Positions 39,032 to 46,856 of a stretch of DNA of 61,366 bases are shown here, piece by piece. Where the stretch lies: assembly GCF_903645325.1 (NCBI RefSeq), contig NZ_CAHJXQ010000013.1, forward strand, positions 1 through 61,366, given 5' to 3'. The first letter of the stretch is position 1; each line of letters opens with the position of its first letter. The notes beneath the pieces are model-generated. The model was given only the letters and a program-made list of their open reading frames with translations. It had not been told where the DNA came from and made no database searches. A program made the translations under genes and the position numbers. This stretch comes from Microbacterium tenebrionis (GTDB lineage: Bacteria > Actinomycetota > Actinomycetes > Actinomycetales > Microbacteriaceae).

Positions 39032-39089
39032 ACGAAGCGGGCGCGTGGAGGAGACTCCCGGTAGATCGACCCCGTCCAAAAACCACCGA

Positions 39090-39095
39090 TAGACT
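39090..39095 (+). promoter_or_regulatory. -10 hexamer of the peptide ABC operon
   Basis: TAGACT, 35 nt before the substrate-binding protein ATG; TGAGGA lies just before the start. Confidence 0.4.
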
Positions 39096-39129
39096 GGACC
39101 CACCCCCTTCACCCTTCCTGAGGACTCGC

Positions 39130-40761
39130 ATGCCCACTTCGCTCGTGCGTCGCATTCTGCCCGTCACCGCCCTCGTGGCGGCATCCGCTCTGCTGCTCAG
39201 CGCCTGCGCCGGAACGTCGGGCGGTTCCGGCGACACGAGCGCGGGCGACATGAACGGCGAGGTCGTCTGGGCCATCGAGGGCGCGAACCTCGCTGCCGGT
39301 CACATGGACCCGCAGACCAGCCAGCTCGACGTCTCGGGAATGGTGCAGCGCGCCGTCCTCGACTCGCTGGTCTACCAGGAGGCCGACGGATCGTTCTCGC
39401 CGTGGCTCGCGGAGGACTGGCAGGTCTCCGACGACAGCACGACCTACACGTTCGAGCTGCGCGACGATGTCACCTTCCACGACGGCGAGCCCTTCGACGC
39501 TGCGGCCGTCAAGGCGAACTTCGACCGCATCGTCGACCCCGAGACCGCCTCGGCGCAGGCCTCCAGCATGCTCGGCGCCGACTTCTACGAGGGCACGACC
39601 GTCAAGGACGACTACACCGTCGAGGTGAAGTTCAGCCAGCCGTACTCGCCCTTCCTGCAGGCCGCGAGCACGGCGCTCCTCGGCTTCTACTCGCCCAAGG
39701 TGCTCGCCGAGTCGGCCGATCAGCTGAAGGCCGGCGGGCCCGGCGTCACGGTCGGCACCGGACCGTTCGAGCTCACCCAGTACACGCCCGACCAGGAGAT
39801 CGTCTACACCCGCAACCCCGACTACGCCTGGGGTCCTGACGGTGCCGGGGCGGCGAAGTTCGAGACGCTGCGGATCGAGATCCTGCCCGAGGCCTCCGTT
39901 CGGGCCGGCGTAGTCTCCAGCGGCGAGGCCGATCTCGCCAGCAACATCCCGCCGAACCTCGCGGTCGATCTGCCGGACACGCTCACGGTCGACTCGGTCG
40001 AGTACCCGGGCCTGCCGTACTCGCTGTACCTGAACGAGAAGTACGGCGTGTTCGCTGACGAGAAGGTGCGGCAGGCGTTCGCCCGCGGCATCGACATCGA
40101 CGCCGCCGTCGAAGAGATCTACTTCGGCCAGTTCCCGCGTGCGTGGAGCATCCTCGGATCGACCACGCCCGGCTACGACGCGTCGCTCGAGGGCACCTGG
40201 CCGTTCGATCAGGATGCCGCGAACTCTCTGCTCGACGAGGCAGGCTGGACCGACCGCGACAGCGACGGCATCCGCATGAAGGACGGCAAGCGTCTCTCGG
40301 CGCGGTGGATCGCCTGGACCCCTGTGCCCGACGACAAGGCGGCACTGGGCAACGCGATCCAGTCGGACCTCGCGCAGATAGGCTTCGAGGTCAAGCGCGA
40401 GGTGCTCGAGCCCGGCGCCTACAACGAGCAGTACGGTCCGAAGACGTTCGACCTGACCGACTGGGGCTTCTCGGGCGTCGACGGCGACCTCCTGCGCAGC
40501 CACCTGCACACCGACGGCTTCCAGAATGCATCGCAGGTGTCCGACCCCGAGATCGACGAGCTGCTCGAGCAGGGCATCGCCACGAGCGACGTCGACGCCC
40601 GCGCGGACATCTACGCGCAGCTGCAGCAGTGGAACGCCGAGTACACCGCGATCGTGCCGCTGTACAGCCCGTCGCTGATCACGGCGTACAACGACACCGT
40701 CGACGGCCTCCAGTACGACCTGTACGGCCGCCCCCTGTTCTACGGGGTCACGGTCGGCTGA
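39130..40761 (+). CDS. Peptide/nickel-type ABC substrate-binding lipoprotein
   Basis: A 543-residue exported binding protein (SBP family 5). The signal peptide ends in the lipobox LLLSAC (Cys about 26), so the mature protein is lipid-anchored outside the membrane. Conserved segments are YTFELRDDVTFHDGEPFDA and VRQAFARGIDIDAAV. Such proteins bind oligopeptides, some metals or glycosides; the ligand is not clear. Two permeases and ATPases follow directly. Confidence 0.92.
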   Translation: MPTSLVRRILPVTALVAASALLLSACAGTSGGSGDTSAGDMNGEVVWAIEGANLAAGHMDPQTSQLDVSGMVQRAVLDSLVYQEADGSFSPWLAEDWQVSDDSTTYTFELRDDVTFHDGEPFDAAAVKANFDRIVDPETASAQASSMLGADFYEGTTVKDDYTVEVKFSQPYSPFLQAASTALLGFYSPKVLAESADQLKAGGPGVTVGTGPFELTQYTPDQEIVYTRNPDYAWGPDGAGAAKFETLRIEILPEASVRAGVVSSGEADLASNIPPNLAVDLPDTLTVDSVEYPGLPYSLYLNEKYGVFADEKVRQAFARGIDIDAAVEEIYFGQFPRAWSILGSTTPGYDASLEGTWPFDQDAANSLLDEAGWTDRDSDGIRMKDGKRLSARWIAWTPVPDDKAALGNAIQSDLAQIGFEVKREVLEPGAYNEQYGPKTFDLTDWGFSGVDGDLLRSHLHTDGFQNASQVSDPEIDELLEQGIATSDVDARADIYAQLQQWNAEYTAIVPLYSPSLITAYNDTVDGLQYDLYGRPLFYGVTVG

Positions 40762-40768
40762 TCCGGTC

Positions 40769-41770
40769 GTGAAACCGCTCCTCGTCCGGATCGCGCAGAT
40801 CGCGGCATCCGTCATCGTCGTCCTGTGGGGCGCGGCGACGCTGGCGTTCCTCGCGTTCCGGGTGATCCCCGGCGACCCGGTGTCGGTCATGCTCGGGCCG
40901 CAGGCGCAGGTGAGCGAGGCGGTCAAGGACGGCATCCGCGCCGAGCTCGGGCTCGACCGGCCGCCGCTCGAGCAGTACGTCGCGTACCTCGGGCAGCTCG
41001 TTCGCGGTGACCTCGGCGAGTCCTACCAGCTGCGGATGCCGGTTGCCGAGGTCATCGGCCGGCCGCTTGGGGCGACCCTCCAGCTGACCGCGCTCGCGCT
41101 GGTGATCGCCGTCGTGCTCGCGCTCGCCGGCGCGCTCTTCGTGCGTGGCAGAGCCGCACGCGGGGTGGTCGCGGGGATCGAGCTCGTCGTGCTCTCGTCG
41201 CCGGTGTTCTGGATCGGCATCCTGCTGCTGACGGTCTTCGCGTTCGGGCTGGGCTGGTTCCCGGTTTCCGGCACCCGCAACCCCGCGACGATCGTGCTGC
41301 CCGCAGTCACGCTCGCCCTGCCCGTCGCAGCGCTGCTCGGGCAGGTGCTGCGCGACGGGATCGAGGCCGCCGAGCGGCAGCCCTTCGCAACGACCGTGCG
41401 CGCCAGGGGCGCAGGTCACGTCCGGCTGACCGCGCACCACACGCTGCGTCACGGTGCGGCCGGCGCCCTCACACTCACGGCGTACCTCGTCGGGTCTCTG
41501 CTCGGTGGAGCCGTGCTCGTCGAGACGGTGTTCGCCCGGCCGGGACTCGGACGCGTGACGCTGGCCGCGATCACCGACCGGGATCTGCCGGTGATCAGCG
41601 GCATCATCCTGTTCAGCGCGCTCGTCTTCGTCGTCGTGAACGTCGTCGTCGAGCTGCTGCATCCGCTGCTCGACCCGCGTCAACGGCAGGCGTCTCGCGG
41701 CGCGGCCGGGCAGGGTGCCGCCGGTCAGGGCGCGGTCGGTCAGGGCGCGGTCGGGCAGGTGCGCCGATGA
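40769..41770 (+). CDS. ABC transporter permease, DppB type
   Basis: 333 residues, six membrane spans. The N-terminus has the family VIPGDPVSVMLGP stretch, and the EAA loop is GIEAAERQPFATTVRARGAG. After the last span (VVVNVVVELLHPLLDP) comes a tail of four AAGQG/AVGQG units encoded by a 15-bp tandem repeat. The start is GTG 40769, 7 nt after the binding protein. It overlaps the next permease. Confidence 0.9.
   Translation: MKPLLVRIAQIAASVIVVLWGAATLAFLAFRVIPGDPVSVMLGPQAQVSEAVKDGIRAELGLDRPPLEQYVAYLGQLVRGDLGESYQLRMPVAEVIGRPLGATLQLTALALVIAVVLALAGALFVRGRAARGVVAGIELVVLSSPVFWIGILLLTVFAFGLGWFPVSGTRNPATIVLPAVTLALPVAALLGQVLRDGIEAAERQPFATTVRARGAGHVRLTAHHTLRHGAAGALTLTAYLVGSLLGGAVLVETVFARPGLGRVTLAAITDRDLPVISGIILFSALVFVVVNVVVELLHPLLDPRQRQASRGAAGQGAAGQGAVGQGAVGQVRR
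41702..41760 (+). repeat. 15-bp tandem repeat in dppB-like gene
   Basis: Four near-identical units (from 41702, 41717, 41732, 41747) encode (A-A/V-G-Q-G). They add a flexible tail to the permease and are prone to copy-number change. Confidence 0.85.
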
Positions 41771-42579
41771 GCGCCGCGCGCCGTGTGCTGCTCGGGGCGG
41801 CCCTGGCCGTGCTCGCGATCATCGCCGCGATGGCGCTTGTCCCCGGCCTCATCGCACCGGCCGACCCGCTGCAGGCCGACGTGCGGGCCGCACTCGAGGC
41901 GCCGAGTGCCGCGCACTGGTTCGGGACCGACCAGAGCGGGCGCGACGTGTTCTCGCGCGTCGTGCACGGGGCCGGCCGGTCGGTCGGCATCGGCCTGCTC
42001 GCGACGGCTCTCGCGCTCGTCGCGGGTCTCGTGCTCGGCGCGCTGTCCGGCATCGCGCCGCGCGGGGTGGATGCCGCGGCCATGCGCGTCAACGACGTGC
42101 TCATGGCGTTCCCCGAATTCCTCGTCGCGCTCGTCGTCGTCGCCGTGCTCGGCCCCGGACCAGTCAACGTCGCGATCGCGGTCACGCTCGCCGCCGTGCC
42201 CGTGTACGTCCGGCTCGCGCGCGTGCAGACGCGGACGCTGGTGCTCGCGGAGCACGTCGAGGCGGCGCGCATCCTCGGCGTGCCCAGGTCACGGGCGTTC
42301 ACCCGGCATGTGGCGCCCGGGGTGCTCAGCACCCTCAGCGTGCTCGCGACCATCGGCATCGGTTCGAGCATCCTCGCCGTCGCCGGGCTCAGCTTCCTGG
42401 GCCTCGGACCGACCGAGCCCGTGCCGGAGTGGGGTCTCATGCTCGCCGGCGGGCGGAACACGCTCGGCACGGCGTGGTGGATCGCGGTGTTCCCGGGGCT
42501 CGCCATCACGCTCACGGTCGTCTCGGCGACCGTCGTCGGCCGCACGCTGCGGGCACGTCTCGAGGGGAGGGTCGCGTGA
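41767..42579 (+). CDS. ABC transporter permease, DppC type
   Basis: 270 residues with five or six membrane spans. The early FGTDQSGRDVFSRV and the EAA loop EAARILGVPRSRAFTRHVAPG mark the DppC class. It starts with an ATGA overlap and ends overlapping the ATPase gene as GTGA, so the operon is tightly coupled. Confidence 0.92.
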   Translation: MSAARRVLLGAALAVLAIIAAMALVPGLIAPADPLQADVRAALEAPSAAHWFGTDQSGRDVFSRVVHGAGRSVGIGLLATALALVAGLVLGALSGIAPRGVDAAAMRVNDVLMAFPEFLVALVVVAVLGPGPVNVAIAVTLAAVPVYVRLARVQTRTLVLAEHVEAARILGVPRSRAFTRHVAPGVLSTLSVLATIGIGSSILAVAGLSFLGLGPTEPVPEWGLMLAGGRNTLGTAWWIAVFPGLAITLTVVSATVVGRTLRARLEGRVA

Positions 42580-43649
42580 GCGCGCTGGTGGTCCAGGACC
42601 TGTCGGTCGCAATCGAGCGGCGCGTGCTCGTCGACGGCGTCTCGTTCTCGGTGTCGCCGGGGGAGTGCGTGGCGATCGTCGGCGAGTCCGGTGCGGGGAA
42701 ATCTCTCACGGCGTCAGCGCTCCTCGGGCTCGCGCCGGGCCGCGTGACGGCATCCGTCCTCGACGTCGACGGGGTCGATGTGCGGCGGCTGTCGGAATCG
42801 CAGTGGCGGGAGGTGCGCGGCGCGCGGATCGCCCTCGTCGCGCAGGACGCGCTCGTCTCGCTCGATCCGCTGCGGCGGATCGGTGCGGAGATCGCCGAGC
42901 CCCTCGCGATCCACACGCGTCTGTCGCGCGCCGAGCGGCGGGAGCGGGTGATCGACCTGCTCGAGTCCGTCGCGATGCCTGCACAGGAGCAGCGCGCGCG
43001 GCAGTACCCGCACGAGCTCTCCGGCGGCCTGCGTCAGCGGGCGCTGATCGCGTCGGCGCTCGCCGGGGACCCGGCCGTCCTCGTCGCGGACGAGCCGACG
43101 ACGGCACTGGATGCCACCGTGCAGGCGCGTGTGCTCGCTCTGCTGCGTGAGATTGCAGATGCCGGCACCGCGGTCGTCTTCATCAGTCATGACTTCGCGG
43201 CCGTCCGCCGGGTCGCCGACCGGGTGCTCGTGATGCGCGGCGGGCGCGTGATCGAGCAGGGCGCGGTGGCGGAGGTCCTGGATGCCCCGACCGAGGAGTA
43301 CACGCGAGCGCTCATCGCTGCCACGGATCACGAGCCGCGCTCGGACCGCTTCGGGCCCTTCGACAGGCTCAGGGCCGAGATGCCGTGCTCACGGCCATCG
43401 GCGTGTCCAGGTCGTTCGCGGGTGTGCCGGCCGTCGCGGATGCGTCCTTCACGCTGCTCGAGGGTCAGACGCTCGGGATCGTGGGGAGTCGGGGTCGGGG
43501 AAGACGACGCTCGCGCGCATGATCGTCGGTGTGGAGAGACCGGACGCGGGCGACCTGCGCTGGAGCGGGGAGCACCGCGTCCAGCTCGTGCACCAGAACC
43601 CGCTGGGGGCGTTCGATCCCCGGTGGACGATCGGGCGATCACTGCGTGA
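42576..43649 (+). CDS. Peptide ABC transporter ATPase, first domain (reads out of frame after about 43384)
   Basis: The first 269 codons form one complete ABC domain: Walker A GESGAGKS, signature ELSGGLRQR, Walker B VLVADEPTTALD, His switch VVFISHD. After residue 262 the frame crosses a dispersed repeat (FGPFDRLRA) and then gives Arg/Cys-rich nonsense to the stop at 43649, while the second ABC domain is encoded in other frames. Two added bases (near 43384 and 43484) would give one fused protein of about 500 residues, a common DppDF-type layout. Confidence 0.8.
   Translation: MSALVVQDLSVAIERRVLVDGVSFSVSPGECVAIVGESGAGKSLTASALLGLAPGRVTASVLDVDGVDVRRLSESQWREVRGARIALVAQDALVSLDPLRRIGAEIAEPLAIHTRLSRAERRERVIDLLESVAMPAQEQRARQYPHELSGGLRQRALIASALAGDPAVLVADEPTTALDATVQARVLALLREIADAGTAVVFISHDFAAVRRVADRVLVMRGGRVIEQGAVAEVLDAPTEEYTRALIAATDHEPRSDRFGPFDRLRAEMPCSRPSACPGRSRVCRPSRMRPSRCSRVRRSGSWGVGVGEDDARAHDRRCGETGRGRPALERGAPRPARAPEPAGGVRSPVDDRAITA
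43353..43376. repeat. Dispersed repeat CCTTCGACAGGCTCAGG, copy 2 (in a gene)
   Basis: Plus strand reads GGGCCCTTCGACAGGCTCAG and continues GGCC, matching 36267-36290 in inverse orientation. It is translated as GPFDRLRA and lies at the hinge between the two ATPase domains. Confidence 0.7.
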
Positions 43650-44076
43650 GGCGCTCGCCGCGGGAGGGGTTCACCGATCCCAGCGTTCCGCGCGGGTGGC
43701 CGAGCTCATGGCGGAGGTCGATCTCGCGCCGGAGCTCGCGAAGCGGCGCCCTGCCCGGTTGTCGGGCGGGCAGCGGCAGCGGGCGGCGATCGCTCGGGCG
43801 CTCGCTGCGGAACCGGACGTGCTCGTGCTCGACGAACCCGTCTCGGCGCTCGACCCCTCCGTGCGCGAGAAGGTGCTGCAGCTTCTGGCGCGACTGCAGC
43901 GAGACCGGGGACTGACCATGATCTTCGTCTCGCACGATCTGGATGTCGTCGCCGCCGTGTCGGACGACGTGCTCGTGATGCAGCACGGGGCGATCGTCGA
44001 GCAGGGGCCGGTGGCTGCGGTGTTCGCCGCTCCCCAGCATCCGTTCACCCAGGAGCTGATCGCGGCTGGCAGGTAG
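43385..44076 (+). pseudogene. Peptide ABC transporter ATPase, second domain, frameshifted in Walker A
   Basis: From GTG 43385 the frame gives VLTAIGVSRSFAGVPAVADA and then FTLLEGQTLGIVG, a normal ABC start, but at about 43484 the text GTGGGGAGTCGG lacks one G: GTG GGG GAG TCG would continue GESGSGKTT. The rest is in another frame and is intact to 44076: signature RLSGGQRQR, Walker [13 protein letters not shown], His switch MIFVSHD. As written the domain cannot be made in one piece. A sequencing or assembly error in a G run is as likely as a true mutation. Confidence 0.75.
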
Positions 44077-44162
44077 GAGCAGTCGCTGCAGCGTTTCGGG
44101 TCGTTGAGCGGAGGGCGGAGCCACGAAACGGGTTGAGCGAGCGGAGCGAGTCGAAGCCTTGC
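44077..44162. repeat. Degenerate GTTGAGCG repeat pair in intergenic region
   Basis: Two related units: TCGTTGAGCGGAGGGCGGAG followed by CCACGAAACG, and GGTTGAGCGAGCGGAGCGAG followed by TCGAAGCC. CGTTTCG (44092-44098) and CGAAACG (44124-44130) can pair. The gap separates the convergent ABC operon and pentapeptide gene and may act as a terminator; no gene is seen in it. Confidence 0.6.
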
Positions 44163-44813
44163 CTAGTCCCGCACCTGAATCCCGACCCCTGCGGCGAACA
44201 CGGGGGCGAGCTGCTGAACCTGGAACGTCGTGAGCGTCGTGCCGCGCAGGCTGTTCGCGTCCGTGAAGGCGATGGCGTCGAGTCCGCGGAGGTCCACGTC
44301 CGTCGCGCGCAGGCCGCGCGGGTCGACCTCGTCACTGCGGCAGTCGTCGAACGCCACGCGGGTGAGTTCGGCCTGGGGCATGTCGAGTGTGCGGATCATG
44401 CTGGCGGAGATCAGAACGTCCGCGGCCTTCGCCCCGCCGAGATTCAGGTAGTCGATGCGGACGTCCCGGAGCTCGAGCTCGTCGATGCGCGCGCCGCTGA
44501 GATCGAGGGTGCCGATGCGCCCGCCGGTGATGCGCAGCCGGCGGATGCTCGCGTTGCGCAAGGGAGCGGATGCCGCGCGCACGTCGCGCATGTCGACGTC
44601 GAGGAGCGTGGCACCGGTGAGGTCGAGGGTTTCGACGTCGCCGGTGAGCACGCACTGCTCGAGCGAGGAGTGGGCGAGATCTGCGCTGCCTGCGAGGTCG
44701 AGCCGCGCCGCGATGCGGTCCGCCCCGCGGCGAGGCTCGGCGTCGTCGAGGTCGTCCGGCAGATCGGGCGGCGAGACGCGTGGGGCGACAGGGGAGTCCG
44801 TGGTGCGGGCCAT
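44163..44813 (-). CDS. Pentapeptide-repeat-like protein
   Basis: 216 residues. From about 35 to 185 the sequence repeats a five-residue pattern with Leu, Ile or Val central (for example [36 protein letters not shown]), as in right-handed quadrilateral beta-helices. The N-terminus is Pro/Asp-rich and disordered-looking. Some such proteins mimic DNA and protect gyrase (Qnr, MfpA), but nothing here shows that role. ATG 44813 lies 6 nt after a minus-strand TAACCT, so it is probably leaderless. Confidence 0.75.
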   Translation of the reverse strand: MARTTDSPVAPRVSPPDLPDDLDDAEPRRGADRIAARLDLAGSADLAHSSLEQCVLTGDVETLDLTGATLLDVDMRDVRAASAPLRNASIRRLRITGGRIGTLDLSGARIDELELRDVRIDYLNLGGAKAADVLISASMIRTLDMPQAELTRVAFDDCRSDEVDPRGLRATDVDLRGLDAIAFTDANSLRGTTLTTFQVQQLAPVFAAGVGIQVRD

Positions 44814-44816
44814 GTC

Positions 44817-44852
44817 TTGAGGTTATCGTGCGGCCGTTGCTATATTGCTAGC
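44817..44852. promoter_or_regulatory. Divergent leaderless promoters, pentapeptide / RHH genes
   Basis: Plus strand: TTGAGG (44817-44822), 18-nt spacer, TATATT (44841-44846), 6 nt, ATG 44853. Minus strand: TAACCT (44825-44820), 6 nt, ATG 44813. The 39-bp gap also holds TTGCTAGCATGCAAG around the start, a partly symmetric site that the RHH protein could bind. Confidence 0.55.
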
Positions 44853-45002
44853 ATGCAAGCAAGTGAACCCAAGAAGGCGCAGTTCAACGTGTATCTGCCC
44901 GCCGATCTCATACGCGAGGTGAAGCACCAGGCGATCGACGAGGGTACGAGCCTGTCCGCACTCGTCGAGGCGGCATTGCGCGCATACCTGAGGGAGAAAT
45001 GA
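44853..45002 (+). CDS. Ribbon-helix-helix protein (CopG-like)
   Basis: 49 residues: the beta strand [20 protein letters not shown], then helices with [20 protein letters not shown], the pattern of CopG/MetJ-type DNA-binding dimers such as many antitoxins. The start is fixed by the leaderless promoter. The stop overlaps the next gene, which is not a known toxin, so an antitoxin role is not assumed. Confidence 0.75.
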   Translation: MQASEPKKAQFNVYLPADLIREVKHQAIDEGTSLSALVEAALRAYLREK

Positions 45003-45694
45003 TGACCGTGGTTCAGCAGATCCTGTACACCGAGCAGCCGCAGCGCTGGTGGGCGCTCGCCGAGGCGCTCGGATTCGTCGCGCCGTATCCGCCTGCACCG
45101 GAATGGGGTGAGTTCCACGCCGACGGCATCCTGGCCGTGCACGGTGCGACAGATGACCACCGGCCCGGCACGGTCGACATCCACCTCATCGTCGAGAGTC
45201 TGGATGCCGCGGCGACTGCCCTCTCCTCCTTCGACGTCGAGCAGACCGTCATGGAGGGCGTCGGGAAGATGCTCGTGGTGCGTGCCGCCTCCGGCGTCCG
45301 GATCTCAGTGTCCGAGGGTGCCGCGCAGAGCGGAGCCGGGAGCATCGCCGTGCAGCCGATCTGGTTTCAAGAGGACCTCGACGAGTCGCGGGTGATCCTC
45401 GAAGCGCTCGGCTTCCGCGCGGGGATCGCTTCGGACCGCGCGGGATGGGTCGAGATGATCGGTGCCGGCGGTTCTGTGGGACTGCACGCGGGAGAGCCGC
45501 GGATCGGGCTGTCGTTCGAGGCGCGCGGAGACCTCGATGCACTGGCCTCGCGGCTGCGGGATGCCGGGTTCGAAGCATCCGTCGTCGACGAGGCGTTCGC
45601 GCGCACGATCCGCATCCCCGACCCCGACGGCGGCGAGGAGATCTGGATCAACGGAGTCCAGGACGATCTGCACGGCTACCACCGGGAGTCCTGA
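45002..45694 (+). CDS. VOC (glyoxalase-fold) family protein
   Basis: 230 residues with two paired-beta VOC modules: the first half has YTEQPQRWWALAEALGFV and an HLIVESLDAAATAL segment, the second has WFQEDLDESRVILEALGFRA and RIPDPDGGEEIWINGVQDD. Metal ligands expected in enzymes (His/Glu) are not clearly kept, so it may be a binding or resistance protein. Of two ATGs (44999, 45002), 45002 has the better 5-nt spacing from AGGGAG. It is coupled to the RHH gene. Confidence 0.75.
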   Translation: MTVVQQILYTEQPQRWWALAEALGFVAPYPPAPEWGEFHADGILAVHGATDDHRPGTVDIHLIVESLDAAATALSSFDVEQTVMEGVGKMLVVRAASGVRISVSEGAAQSGAGSIAVQPIWFQEDLDESRVILEALGFRAGIASDRAGWVEMIGAGGSVGLHAGEPRIGLSFEARGDLDALASRLRDAGFEASVVDEAFARTIRIPDPDGGEEIWINGVQDDLHGYHRES

Positions 45695-45710
45695 CCCGCG
45701 CCGGAATCCC

Positions 45711-45773
45711 GCAGAACGACAGGAATCTCGCACGAATCAGGCCGAGGGCTGCGAGATTCCCGTCGTTCTGCGA
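45711..45773. repeat. 63-bp hairpin element upstream of DUF559 gene
   Basis: Arms 45711-45733 and 45751-45773 pair over 23 bp with one mismatch; the loop is 17 nt. CGCAGAACGAC and its complement form the outer part. It begins 16 nt after the VOC stop, so it can also serve as a terminator. Fragments of the same sequence recur at 46757-46821, on the far side of the DUF559 gene. Confidence 0.75.
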
Positions 45774-45883
45774 AGGTGCGCCGACCGGGGCCTTGTTCTG
45801 CACCGCATCGGAATATGCGCCGCTGTGCACGGAACGTGTACGCGGCGGCCAGATGGACCCGCGGTCGATGTCACGCTCGGAGC

Positions 45884-46738
45884 ATGCACTCGAGGTCAGA
45901 TGAGCCCGTCAGCCTGTGCGTCGCGGATCTCGGCGGCATCGCGCGGGTTGCTTCATTGCACGAACGGGGTTATCGACGTGCGGAGCTCGAGAAGGCGCTG
46001 CGCGACGGGACCCTCGTGCGGATCCGGCAGGGGTGGGTAGCGATTCCGGATGCATCGCCTCAGCTCGTTTCTGCGGCCAAGCGCGGCGTCGTGCTCACCT
46101 GTGTCACCGCGGCTCGGCGGCTCGGCATCTGGGTGCATGAGCAGGACCCCGGCGTTGCGCCGACGTGCACGCCGGGAAGTGCCGGGGGAAAACCCCAGAG
46201 TCTGCGTGTGCACTGGGCGAAGCCGCTCGTTCCGAGGCATCCCGATGCGCTGGTCGACCCCATCGAGAACGTGCTGGCCATCGTGGCCGAGTGCACACCG
46301 TTCGAGCAGGCGCTGGGGACGTGGGAGTCAGCACTGAACAAGGAGCTGGTCACGCTCGACGCGCTGAGTAACCTGCCGCTGCGACCCGCCGCACGGAATC
46401 TCCTCGCCGAGGCTCAGCCGTTCGCGGACGCCGGTCTGGAAACCTATCTGCGGCCCCGGCTCCGGTGGCTCCGCATTCGGCTGGTCATCCAGACCTGGAT
46501 CGCCGGTCACCGGGTCGACGCCCTCCTGGGCGACCGGCTCGTGCTGCAGATCGACGGCAAACACCATGTCGGGGCGCAACGCAGCGAGGACATCCGCCAC
46601 GACGCCGAAATCCGGCTCATGGGGTACCACGTCATTCGCATCAGTTATCAGCAGATGATGTTCGAGTGGCCTCAGGTGCAGGACCTGATCATGCGCGCGG
46701 TAGCGTGCGGGCTGCATCTCGCGAATCGTCGTGCCTGA
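45884..46738 (+). CDS. DUF559 endonuclease-like protein with AbiEi-type N-terminus
   Basis: 284 residues. The N-terminal part (about 8-60) looks like the AbiEi/type IV antitoxin helix-turn-helix (HERGYRRAELEKALRDGTLV, RIRQGWVAIPDA). The C-terminal part is DUF559, a Vsr-like PD-(D/E)XK fold: GHRVDALLGDRLVLQIDGKH with the usual Glu as Gln, then DIRHDAEIRLMGYHVIRISY. Such single genes are widespread and of unknown role in actinobacteria. The start at ATG 45884 is not certain. The gene is flanked by copies of TTCTGCGAAG (45767, 46812). Confidence 0.75.
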   Translation: MHSRSDEPVSLCVADLGGIARVASLHERGYRRAELEKALRDGTLVRIRQGWVAIPDASPQLVSAAKRGVVLTCVTAARRLGIWVHEQDPGVAPTCTPGSAGGKPQSLRVHWAKPLVPRHPDALVDPIENVLAIVAECTPFEQALGTWESALNKELVTLDALSNLPLRPAARNLLAEAQPFADAGLETYLRPRLRWLRIRLVIQTWIAGHRVDALLGDRLVLQIDGKHHVGAQRSEDIRHDAEIRLMGYHVIRISYQQMMFEWPQVQDLIMRAVACGLHLANRRA

Positions 46739-46844
46739 TCGAGCGTGCCAGTGCTCGCAGAACAGCACTTCCTTCGCAGAGAATCCGAGAATTCCTGCGA
46801 GATGAGTGGTTTTCTGCGAAGTTCCTGCGGCGGCGGATGCCGCG
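46739..46844. other. Repeat-like region between DUF559 gene and ileS promoter
   Basis: Carries CGCAGAACAGC at 46757, CGCAGAGAATCC near 46784, and TTCTGCGAAG at 46812, resembling pieces of the hairpin at 45711-45773. No coding potential with normal codon bias was found. Confidence 0.5.
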
Positions 46845-46850
46845 TACAAT
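46845..46850 (+). promoter_or_regulatory. ileS promoter -10
   Basis: TACAAT with TTCCTG 17 nt upstream (46822-46827). The predicted start near 46857 begins the T-box leader. Confidence 0.55.
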
Positions 46851-46856
46851 GGACGC

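Noticed and set aside
44853..45694. A classic toxin-antitoxin pair (RHH antitoxin plus toxin)
   Set aside because: The second protein is a 230-residue two-module VOC fold, not a RelE, MazF, PIN or similar toxin.
45445..46040. Alternative plus-strand frames between the VOC and DUF559 genes
   Set aside because: They are Arg/Ser/Pro-rich, cross the 63-bp hairpin and have no start signal or domain.
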